Part shown: piece after piece, positions 28,800 through 36,210 of the stretch
Layout of the letters: each line of letters starts with the position of its first letter
Numbering within the stretch: position 1 is the stretch's first letter
Source: CAVWXT01 sp963759115
GTDB lineage: Bacteria; Planctomycetota; Planctomycetia; Pirellulales; Thermoguttaceae
DNA length: 64,000 nt
Reading direction: 5' to 3'
NCBI GenBank assembly: GCA_963759115.1
Contig: CAVWXT010000006.1
Span: 372,001-436,000 of the forward strand
Translations under genes and position numbers: made by a program
The notes under the pieces: model-generated
Database searches by the model: none
The model's input: only the letters and a program-made list of their open reading frames with translations
What the model was told of the DNA's origin: nothing

Positions 28800-29918
28800 C
28801 TAAGGTCGCCCAGGACGACATCGCGATGGATCAAGACCGAGAGCCTTGATTTTCCGGTCGAGCTGCTGCCGGGAAATTCCCAGCAATCGAGCAGCGAGCG
28901 TCTGATTGTGCTTGGCGTGCTCAAGCGTGCGCGAAATGTGGTGTCGTTTGATATCGGCCAACGTCTGCCACGTAAGACCCTCGACCGGCGCGTCCGAAGG
29001 CGTACTGAAACGCCAAGGGCATGTTCCCTCACGCCTGGAAGAGCAATCGAACAGATCATCGGTTTGGGAGCATTCCTCCAGATGTCCTCCACTAGCGATG
29101 GCTTTGCCGGGGCAGAGACACTGCACGATGCCCGGCTGAATTTCCTCGTCCGCGACCAGGGCAATGCGCTCCAGGAAGTTCTCCAGTTCCCGAACATTCC
29201 CCGGCCAGTTGTGCCTCCGCATGCAGTCGAGCCACTCGGGTGGAAGTCGCTTAGGTGGCAGTCCGCCTCGCAAGGCGATTTTCGCCAGGATATGGTCCGC
29301 CAGGATGCCGATGTCTTCCGGTCGATCCTTGAGTGGGATCGTCTTGAGGGAAATGACATTCAGCCGGTAGAAAAGGTCTTCGCGAAAACGGCCTGCCTGT
29401 ACCAGGGCCTTCAAATCGCGATTTGTGGCGGCGAGAATGCGAACATCGACGGGGACGGTAGTGTGTCCACCGACGGGGGTGACGCTTTTGTGCTGAAGGA
29501 CACGCAACAACTTGGCCTGAAACTCCAGTTCCAACTCACCGATCTCATCGAACAAGATGGTCCCGCCATCCGCGGCGCGAAAACAGCCGATGGCATCATG
29601 GGTAGCCCCCGTGAACGCCCCTTTGACATGGCCGAAAACCTGGCTCGCAAAGAGGGTGCCGCTGATTGCCGCGCAGTCGATGACCATATACGGCTGCGAG
29701 GCACGTGGGCTGTGCAAGTGGATCGCTCGGGCAGCCAGTTCCTTCCCAGTGCCCGATGGCCCGCTGACGAGGACCGTGGAAGGCGAAGGGGCGATTCGCA
29801 GGATTTCGGCCCGCAGCGCCTTAACCCACGCGGAAACTCCCACGAGGGCCTCCGTGCCGAATTGAGCGGCTTTGGACGCGTGGCTTAGTCGGCGGGCAAC
29901 ACGTGTGGTGTCGGCCAT
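28800..29918 (-). CDS. Sigma-54-dependent transcriptional activator without receiver domain
   Basis: 372 residues, an NtrC-type enhancer-binding protein reduced to AAA+ and HTH parts. Walker A GPSGTGKE at about 53-60, the sigma-54 contact motif GAFTGAT at about 100-106, Walker B ILFDEIGEL, arginine-finger segments FREDLFYRLNV and NWPGNVRELEN, and a Fis-type C-terminal HTH (AARLLGISRQQLDRKIKALG). It opens RNAP-sigma54 promoters using ATP. With no sensory domain it needs an outside control; the neighbouring receiver-like protein with Asn69 is the obvious candidate partner. The N-terminal ~25 residues are unassigned. It is followed on the strand by that gene. Confidence 0.85.
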   Translation of the reverse strand: MADTTRVARRLSHASKAAQFGTEALVGVSAWVKALRAEILRIAPSPSTVLVSGPSGTGKELAARAIHLHSPRASQPYMVIDCAAISGTLFASQVFGHVKGAFTGATHDAIGCFRAADGGTILFDEIGELELEFQAKLLRVLQHKSVTPVGGHTTVPVDVRILAATNRDLKALVQAGRFREDLFYRLNVISLKTIPLKDRPEDIGILADHILAKIALRGGLPPKRLPPEWLDCMRRHNWPGNVRELENFLERIALVADEEIQPGIVQCLCPGKAIASGGHLEECSQTDDLFDCSSRREGTCPWRFSTPSDAPVEGLTWQTLADIKRHHISRTLEHAKHNQTLAARLLGISRQQLDRKIKALGLDPSRCRPGRP

Positions 29919-29934
29919 GGGGTGAGCGCGACCG

Positions 29935-30042
29935 TATGTTAAAGTGTGTTGGCCCCACGCGCAGACCTGTGAGTGCGGGCCGGGCTGCGCGGCTGGTGGG
30001 CCGTCTCGTTTGCTATGTGGCGCCCACCAGCCGTTTGTTCTT
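29935..30042 (+). ncRNA. Structured ~108-nt element, copy 3
   Basis: TATGTT in place of TATAAT; GCGCAGACC as in copies 1 and 2; long stem GGCTGGTGGGC (29991-30001) with GCCCACCAGCC (30022-30032); tail GTTTGTTCTT. Relative to the other copies, both sides of the stem have changed together at two or more positions, which is covariation and strong evidence for RNA structure. It is divergent from the sigma-54 activator gene. Confidence 0.6.
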
Positions 30043-30118
30043 AGGGTTCAGGGTTCAGCGTTCGAGGGTCAGGGTTCAGGGATTTCCGTTCATCCCTCAT
30101 CATTCATCATTCATCCTT
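30043..30118. repeat. GGGTTCA and ATTCATC short tandem tracts
   Basis: Interrupted heptamer units GGGTTCA at 30043-30085, then ATTCATCATTCATC units. Similar GGTTCAG tracts occur after element copy 1 (18530-18545) and after the Cys-motif gene (49373-49390), and ATTCATC tracts inside 48731-48812. Their meaning is unknown. Confidence 0.7.
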
Positions 30119-30209
30119 TCCCCTCGGTTTCTCCTTCGGCACTTCCGGGGCCGGTACAACTCCTGACGGCGACTTCAGCAGCAGGGCTGCCGCGGACTCG
30201 CCCATACCC

Positions 30210-31114
30210 TCAAGCCGGCGGGCCAGACTCGGGGCGATAGTCGGGCCAACGCGATGCTGCCTCGGCAATCTTCTCCAAGGTGGCCATCATTTCCTTCAGG
30301 GTTTCCGTCACGCCCTTAGCGCGATTGGCTTTTATCACGTCAAGGGCGATTTGGCGCGGAAGTCGGGCCGTTCGGGAAACCCCTCGGCAAGCTTTCGCAG
30401 GATCGGCACCGCCTGCTCATGTTTGCCCGACTGGCAGAGCTGTGTCGCCCAGCGCTGGTACAAGTAGGCCAGCTCCTCCCGATGCTCCGGCCGCTCGGGA
30501 GAATCCTTGACCGCCTTTTCCAGCATCTCGATGGCTTGGATTTCCTTGTGTTGCTTGAACAGCGATCCCGGGAGCCGCAACGGGAAGTCCGGCAAGTCTG
30601 GCATTCGGGCGTTCAACTGCCGGAAAAGGGCCAAAGCCTCGTCGGCCCGACCATCCTGCGCGAGTCCCATGGGCTTCCCCATACAGTCAGGTGGAATAGA
30701 ACGTGCTCGATTTGCGTCTGCAGGTCTTTTTCCTCGGGACGAAGCTTGCGCAGCCGCTCCAGCAGATCAATCGCCTGTTGCAGCTTCCCATCTCGGAACA
30801 ACGCCCACGCCCTGGCACGAAGATCTCCCTGGCTCTTCAGGAATCGATCGGCCATCGAGGCATCCCAGATGCAGATGCCATTCTGATGTCGTGCCGCGGC
30901 CAGCCGCCGCCCGTCAGGACTCCAAGTGACCGTGTGTATCCAGAATGAAGTGGCCGTGTGTAGAAAGGCGGTGCCTGTCAGCAACACGCAGAGTTCTTCA
31001 CCGGTTTCTGTATCCCAAATTCTGAGCGTTCCATCATGAGAGCCCGATGCGAGCCGCGGCAGGAACGGGTGCCAACTGATGGTGTTGACGTTGCTCGTAT
31101 GTCCTTTAAGTCGC
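30210..31114 (-). pseudogene. WD40/TPR protein, 5'-truncated by an IS
   Basis: The remaining ~300 codons begin at the IS border in LKGHTSNVNTISWHP, a WD40 repeat, followed by a second one (IHTVTWSPDGRRLAAARHQN, then GICIWD). Next come TPR-like helices: ALFRDGKLQQAIDLLERLRKL, ALALFRQLNA, QAIEMLEKAVKDSP, HEQAVPILRKLAEGFPERP. Frames change near 30680 and 30350 (one A missing from an A-run); the repaired end is RPESGPPA and stop at 30210. This arrangement is typical of the C-terminal sensor part of planctomycete Ser/Thr kinases. The kinase domain and start are absent, so the gene is dead whatever the frameshifts mean. Confidence 0.65.
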
Positions 31115-32462
31115 TGTTCAAAAATAAGTTAGCCGTTTGTATAATCTGCGTATTCCGCTTCCATGGATGGAGAGACGGTCATGGCAGACAAGGATTGCAG
31201 GCGCATTCGCCGGTGTCGCTGCCGAGGATGTCGCTCGCGTAGCGATGCGGATTTGGTTGCGTACCATCGGGCCATCAATCGAGTGATGGCCGAGTTGGAC
31301 GAACGGAGTCGGCGGTTGTTCGCCGGGATCGTGGCCCGGCAACGCGGACACGGGGGCGTCCAGTTGGTGGCGGAAATCACCGGCCTGAGCCGTATGACAA
31401 TCCGCCGGGGATTGCGCGAAAGCGAACGCGGACAGGTGGCGTCTTCAGAGCGAGTACGGCGTCCCGGCGGCGGACGAAAACGAGTCGAAAAAAAACGCCA
31501 CGTGTGCGGGAGTTGTTGAAGGGGCTGTTGCGGGATGCGACGGCTGGCGATCCGATGGGTGGTCTGCGGTGGACGCACAAGACCACCCGCAACCTGGCCG
31601 CTGCATTGACGCGACGTGGCGTACCGGTCGGGCACGTGACGGTGGCTCGGTTGCTGCGAGCACAGAAGTACTCGTTGCGATCGAACCGCAAGCGGTTGGG
31701 TGGGAAGAGAGATCCCTATCGGGATCAGCAATTCCGCCTGTTGGGGCGTCGGCGACGGCGATTCCAACGGCAAGGGTGGCCGGTAATCAGTGTGGATACG
31801 AAGAAAAAGGAGTTGGTGGGCAACTTCAAAAATAACGGACGCAGTTGGCGGTGTGAGGACCGCGACGTGCTGGACCACGACTTTCCCACACTGGCCCGCG
31901 GCCGCGCCTATCCCTACGGCATCTATGACGAGAATCGCAATGAGGGCTATGTCGTGATCGGCACAACTCATCAGACAGCGACCTTTGCCGTGCGTGCCAT
32001 TCGCTCGTGGTGGCTGAAGGTTGGGCGGCGTCGGTACTCGGGTGTGTCTCGGTTGGCCATCGAAGCCGACAGCGGAGGTGCCAACGGCAACCGTTGTTGG
32101 GCTTGGAAGGTGGGCCTGCAAGAATTGGCTGACGAATTCAGATTGACGATCACGGTCGGGCATTATCCCGCAGGAGCCTCCAAGTGGAACCCGATCGAGC
32201 ACCGCATGTTCAACCTCATCAGTGCCAATTGGGCCGGCGAGCCACTGACCAGTTACGAAGTCATGCTGAAGAACATCCGCACGACACGGTCGAGCACGGG
32301 CTTTCGCTGCCGCGCATCGTTGGACACCAAGCTCTACCCGACCAAAGTCAAGGTGTCCGACGAAGCGAAGGCAACCGTGCGGCTGTTGCGACATACCGTC
32401 CTACCCAAATGGAACTACACCATCTGTCCACGAAAACGAAACGGCTAAGTTATTTTTGAACA
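31115..32462 (+). mobile_element. ISAzo13-like insertion sequence (1,348 bp)
   Basis: Terminal inverted repeats: TGTTCAAAAATAA at 31115 and TTATTTTTGAACA ending at 32462, extending to 24 bases with one mismatch (…GTTAGCCGTTT against …CTTAGCCGTTT). It carries one transposase in two frames. No target-site duplication is seen, and the flanks belong to different genes in opposite orientation, so the copy probably marks a rearrangement. Confidence 0.85.
31163..32448 (+). CDS. ISAzo13-family transposase, joined by -1 frameshift at A8
   Basis: The first frame (31163-31519) has a Cys/Arg-rich start and an HTH (VAEITGLSRMTIRRGLRES). The second frame (to 32448) has the catalytic core with VISVDTKKKE, an Asp in EADSGGANG, and HPxxSKWNPIEH (here YPAGASKWNPIEHRMF) with the Glu. 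The frames meet at eight A bases (31488-31495). Slipping back one base there gives VEKKTPRVRELLK, a smooth join, so the protein is made by programmed -1 frameshifting or by transcript slippage. Joined length is about 428 residues, normal for the family. All three DDE residues appear intact, so the element could be active. Confidence 0.8.
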
Positions 32463-32522
32463 AGTCCTTACGCCGCCGCGGGCGATACTTTCGGCGATGG
32501 CGACACGATCTTAGCGTCCGCA

Positions 32523-33365
32523 ATGCCGGCGCTGTTCAGCCCAATCGTTCCCGCGGGCCCGCAATATGATTTCTTGCGCGACCTGGAGGACGGCGCAGCC
32601 GAAACGGTTTATGTGGCGGTCAAGGCTCTGGGATTTCTGCCAGAACTTGCTGCCAAGAGCAAGAATCCGCTCGTCCGAGTTATGGAATCGTCACAGGACG
32701 GCAGAGTTCGGTTGGAGGCAGCGGCTTCGCTTGCCCGCCTCGGTTGCGAGGATGGATGGAATTCGATTGCCGAGATTGCGGCCAGTACCAACCTGCCAAG
32801 TGAATTGAGAATGGAATCGGCGCTAATTCTGGCGGAATTATCTGACCGTCGTTCGCTCGACCTCCTCAAGGCGATCCTGAAAAACACGTCGAACGATCCA
32901 GAGTTGCGAGCTGCCGCAGCTTGGGGGCTGGCTGGAATTTCGGTAGATGCCGAATCCTCCGGCCTATTGGCATATCTTGACGACGGCGACGAATTGGTGG
33001 CTGTTCACGCAATTCTGGGCGTTTCCAGAGTCCTCACAGCCGCCAATCTTGAATCCATGTTGCTCCAGGTCGGCGATAATGACCGTCGCTCTGCTGGGCT
33101 AGTTCGCGCGGTTCTGCTCACTCCACTTGAATTCGTGCCACAGGTCGTTCGATTGATTGGCAAGAGCAAGGGCAGGCAACGCCGATGGTTGTTGTACCTG
33201 CTCGGCTGTCGCGGCCGGGCAGCGTGTGAAAGCTATTTGCGAGGTGAAGCCCCAGAGTTGTTAGAGGAACTTGACTTCTTCTGGACGCACCAGGTGGAGA
33301 ACTGGACGAACCGATTGGACGTGGCGGACGAGATCGACTTCCTGCGCGGACAGGTAGCCAACTAA
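32523..33365 (+). CDS. HEAT-repeat protein, probably 5'-truncated
   Basis: 280 residues from the first ATG, made of helical pairs: residues about 45-75 (RVRLEAAASLARLG), 80-115 (LRMESALILAELSD), 115-150 (ELRAAAAWGLAGI) and on, the pattern of HEAT/PBS-type repeats, which serve as protein-binding scaffolds. The frame is open back to the IS border with sensible sequence (AAAGDTFGDGDTILASA), so the original gene was longer and its start was removed by the IS event. The last 40 residues (EELDFFWTHQVENW) look like a complete C-terminus. It is not clear that this fragment is expressed. Confidence 0.6.
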   Translation: MPALFSPIVPAGPQYDFLRDLEDGAAETVYVAVKALGFLPELAAKSKNPLVRVMESSQDGRVRLEAAASLARLGCEDGWNSIAEIAASTNLPSELRMESALILAELSDRRSLDLLKAILKNTSNDPELRAAAAWGLAGISVDAESSGLLAYLDDGDELVAVHAILGVSRVLTAANLESMLLQVGDNDRRSAGLVRAVLLTPLEFVPQVVRLIGKSKGRQRRWLLYLLGCRGRAACESYLRGEAPELLEELDFFWTHQVENWTNRLDVADEIDFLRGQVAN

Positions 33366-33515
33366 GGGGAGAAAACCGGACACCCGTACCCGGTATAGTG
33401 TCGAGGCCCAGACTTCGTAAAGTCTCCGTACGTCAGGCACTCCGTGCCTGACTGATCGCCGCTTGTTGTCAGCTTCGTGTCAGGCACGGGGCGCCTTGAC
33501 CTACCCGCTATCTTC
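33366..33515. repeat. Hairpins around TCAGGCAC
   Basis: A palindrome, GTCAGGCACTCCGTGCCTGAC (33434-33454), and a related TCAGGCACGGGGCGCC (33479-33494). This belongs to the intergenic palindromes of the window. No gene. Confidence 0.6.
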
Positions 33516-33616
33516 GGAGTGCGGCGATTCATCGCCGCTTTTTTTGTCTGTCCGCCTTGGGGGCAGTTCAGACCGTTCCAAGAAACAAGAAAAGCGGCGA
33601 TGAATCGCCGCACTCC
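33516..33616. repeat. 101-bp MITE-like element with IS-related ends
   Basis: Both ends read GGAGTGCGGCGATTCATCGCCGC, pointing inward, with T-runs inside (33516-33548 and 33587-33616). There is no coding in the 40-base centre. The first 15 bases, GGAGTGCGGCGATTT/C, equal the ends of the 2.2-kb IS at 61572-63727, so it looks like a small non-autonomous relative. Each end alone is a perfect hairpin and, with its T-run, could act as a terminator. Lies between the HEAT gene and clpX ends, where convergent terminators are expected. Confidence 0.75.
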
Positions 33617-33632
33617 AAAAGGAACTGGCACC

Positions 33633-34927
33633 CTACGCCGTCTTCGTCTTCGCCTCGGCCGGCAAGGGCACGAGCTGCTGGCGGCCGTAGACGATGTCGT
33701 CGTTCACCAGGTAGCGGCTGCCGGCCGGCTGGTCGGGCAAGCTCGTACATGATGTCGAGCATCACTTCCTCGATGATCGACCGCAAGGCCGCGGGCGCCG
33801 GTGTCCTTCTCCATCGCCCGCTCGGCGATCGTCCGCAAGCGCCGCCTCGGTGAAGCCCAACTCGGCGTTCTCCATGGCGAACAGCGCCTGGTACTGCTTG
33901 ACCAGGGCGTTCTTCGGCTCGGTCAAGCACGCGGACCATCGCGTCCAGGTCCAGCGGCCGCAGCGGCGAAACGACCGGCAACCGGCCGACCAACTCGGGA
34001 ATCATGCCGAACTGGAGGATGTCGTCGCTGGTGACTTGCTGCAAGCAGGTCGCCCAGCTCCATCTGGTCGTGGCCGACGCCCTCCTGGGTGAAGCCGATG
34101 GTGCGTTTGCCCAACCGGCGGCCGATGATGTCGTCGAGGCCGACGAACGTGCCGCCGCAGATGAACAGGATGTTGCTGGTGTCCATCTGGATGTATTGCT
34201 GCTCGGGATGCTTGCGTCCGCCTTGGGGCGGCACGTTGGCGACGGTGCCTTCGAGCATCTTCAGCAGCGCCTGCTGCACGCCTTCGCCCGACACGTCGCG
34301 GGTGATCGAGACGTTCTGGCTGGTCTTGCCGATCTTGTCGATCTCGTCGATGTAGAGCACGCCGCGCTGGGCCGCTTCGATGTCGAAGTCGGCGGCGTGC
34401 AGCAGCTTCAGCAGCAGGTTCTCCACGTCCTCGCCCACGTAGCCGGCCTCGGTCAGCGTGGTGGCGTCGCCGATGGCGAAGGGCACGTCGAGGATGCGGG
34501 CCAGGGTTTGGGCCAGGAGCGTCTTGCCCGAGCCGGTCGGACCGATCAAGAGGATGTTCGACTTGTCGATCTCGACGTCGGAGCTGGCCGTGCCGTGCAT
34601 CAGCCGCTTGTAGTGGCTGTGGACGGCCACGGCCAGCACCTTCTTGGCGTGCTCCTGGCCGATGACGTACTGGTCGAGCTGGGCGACGATCTGCCGCGGC
34701 GTGGGGATCTTGCTGAACAGCGGCTTGCTGGTGCCGCGGCGGCGGCGCTCCTGTTCGAGGATCGACTGGCAGAGGTCGATGCACTCGCCGCAGATGTAGA
34801 CGTCGCCGGGGCCTTCGACCAGGGGGCCGACGTCGCGATAGCTCTTGCGGCAGAAGGAGCAAAAGGCGTTTTTCTTGGTGGTGCCGGCTCCGCGGCGTCC
34901 GCCGTTGAAGTCTCGTCCTGACGGCAT
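33633..34927 (-). CDS. clpX: ATP-dependent Clp protease ATP-binding subunit ClpX, five frameshifts
   Basis: Repaired length about 430 residues, normal. It unfolds tagged proteins and feeds them to ClpP. Four-Cys zinc domain at 22-52 (CSFCRKS…CGECIDLC), Walker A GPTGSGKT, pore loop EAGYVGED, Walker B LYIDEIDK, sensor region, and the C-terminal LRSIIEEVMLDIMYELPDQP. The first frame is intact to about 34045; after that five insertions each turn CTG into CTTG on the coding strand (plus-strand CAAG at 34042, 33924, 33836, 33784 and 33738). With each extra T removed the sequence reads perfectly to EAKTKTA and stop. Because ClpX is normally essential, error in the sequence is far more likely than five mutations. 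No clpP is in the window. Confidence 0.9.
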
Positions 34928-35032
34928 GCCTGTTCCCTTCCGCGTCCTGCGATGGTACTGATCTCTACGCTGCTGGCCGGTTCTACTGCATCGGTCTGCC
35001 TGACCAATCGGTCTCTGCGGTCGCGCACCGTC

Positions 35033-35361
35033 CTAACCTTTTTCGCCGTTATCGTTTAACTCATCCTGGAGTTGCGCCGCCAACGTTCGTCTTAATTGTT
35101 CGGAATTCTTCGTCGCTTAGCTCACCCTGGGAGTGCAATTCGCGGTATTTTGAAAGCCATTGGCTGGCCGTGCGTTCCTTCTGTACCGTCTTGGGGCGGA
35201 TTTTCCCGATGACGTACCAGGCAATCGCCACCAGGATCGCCAGCACGGCGATCCAGAGCACGAGCCACTCCGGCTCGAGCCTGCCAGAACCGTTCCATGC
35301 CGCCGCCGGCCGCTTCCGCCTGTGCGAGCAAAAAGCCAGTCTGCCCTTGCACTTCCGTCAT
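35033..35361 (-). CDS. Small membrane protein, two frameshifts
   Basis: Repaired length about 108 residues. A short N-terminal part (MTEVQGQTGFLLAQAEAAGG), a membrane helix (WLVLWIAVLAILVAIAWYVI), then a basic linker and a SHOCT-like C-terminal helix pair (LSKYRELHSQGELSDEEFRT) ending LAAQLQDELNDNGEKG. Shifts lie near 35290 (G-run) and 35095 (an extra A before TTGGCG). The SHOCT-like motif is common at the ends of small membrane proteins that bind oligomers. It stands just upstream of clpX on the same strand, about 105 bases before its start. Function unknown. Confidence 0.6.
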
Positions 35362-35554
35362 TATCCGGGTTGAGCCGGGTCGAGTCCAGGGACCAATCGC
35401 CCCACACGACAAATCCGGCAGAGTGGGAGTAATCCATAGTACCACATCTTCTCTATTATCGAGTTGACGGGTCCCTGGTCCTTCTTTATTCTGGGCGATA
35501 GCGACTGTGAATACCTCTAGCGATGGGCATCCTTACGCATAGCGAGTGTGGGAT

Positions 35555-36202
35555 ATGACCGTCTACGAGCACGCGATGGTCGGCATCAACGGCACGCTGG
35601 CGGCTGGGCTCCAGCGACGGCACGGTTGGCAAATCGCCGCATTGGCCGGCTTTGCCGCCATCCTCCCGGATTGCGACGGTGTGGGGATCCTCTTCGGGTC
35701 GTTCTATTACGCCGAGGGGCATCGCGTCTGGGCGCATAATCTGCTTGTGGCCGGGCTGCTCGCCGCCATCGTGTCGGGATGGGCCTACGAGGTCGATGCG
35801 GCGACAAAGGTCCAGAAATGGCTGGCCAACCGCTGGCAGGTTTTCTCGATCAGCGACAACCCAGCAAAAACGCTCCCTCGCAGTGCCACGGAACGTTGGC
35901 TGTGGGTGGCCGTCGGGGTCGCGGCGGCCTATAGCCATTTACTGATCGACATTCTATATTCCGGTGGCAGGAATCCGCCAATCTGGGGAGATTTGGGGGT
36001 TTGGGGAGTGCCACTGCTCTGGCCCTTTTCAAGTGCGACGTGGGCCTATCCTCTGGTGCCCTGGGGGGACGTCGGAGCGACGCTGATCCTTGCCGCGGGC
36101 ATGTTCGCCATGCTTCGCAGGCCGAAGTGGGTCAGGCCCATCGCCGTGGGCAGCCTGCTCGCTGTGGCCGCCTACATGATTGTTCGCGGCGTGGTTTTTT
36201 AG
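35555..36202 (+). CDS. Membrane-bound metal-dependent hydrolase, YdjM/LexA-regulated type
   Basis: 215 residues from the ATG at 35555 (MTVYEHAMVG); the frame opens three codons earlier. The family (DUF457/YdjM) has a conserved N-terminal HxxxG and an Asp/His pair: here YEHAMVGINGTLAAG, PDCDGVGI at about 40-47, RVWAHNLLVAG at 62-72, and SHLLIDILYSGG at 130-141. Four to five membrane helices carry these residues, which likely bind a metal. The substrate is unknown. Codon use is like its neighbours. It stands between convergent minus-strand genes, so it has its own promoter. Confidence 0.75.
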   Translation: MTVYEHAMVGINGTLAAGLQRRHGWQIAALAGFAAILPDCDGVGILFGSFYYAEGHRVWAHNLLVAGLLAAIVSGWAYEVDAATKVQKWLANRWQVFSISDNPAKTLPRSATERWLWVAVGVAAAYSHLLIDILYSGGRNPPIWGDLGVWGVPLLWPFSSATWAYPLVPWGDVGATLILAAGMFAMLRRPKWVRPIAVGSLLAVAAYMIVRGVVF

Positions 36203-36210
36203 AGCGGCTC

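Larger units (their letters stand above)
29919..30209. other. Intergenic region with an RNA element and short tandem tracts
   Basis: It contains the third copy of the structured RNA element (29935-30042), then GGGTTCA tracts (30043-30085) and CATCATTCATC tracts (30092-30116). No gene. The promoter for the sigma-54 activator on the minus strand must lie within or before the element. Confidence 0.5.

Noticed and set aside
31115..32462. IS flanked by a target duplication
   Set aside because: The AGTC seen near both edges is not adjacent to the ends on both sides, so no duplication can be claimed.
33516..33616. Simple pair of convergent terminators only
   Set aside because: Kept as MITE-like because the ends share 15 bases with IS ends; terminator function may still hold.
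34002..34921. Long frames on both strands within clpX
   Set aside because: Shadow frames in GC-rich DNA; the ClpX reading has all AAA+ motifs.
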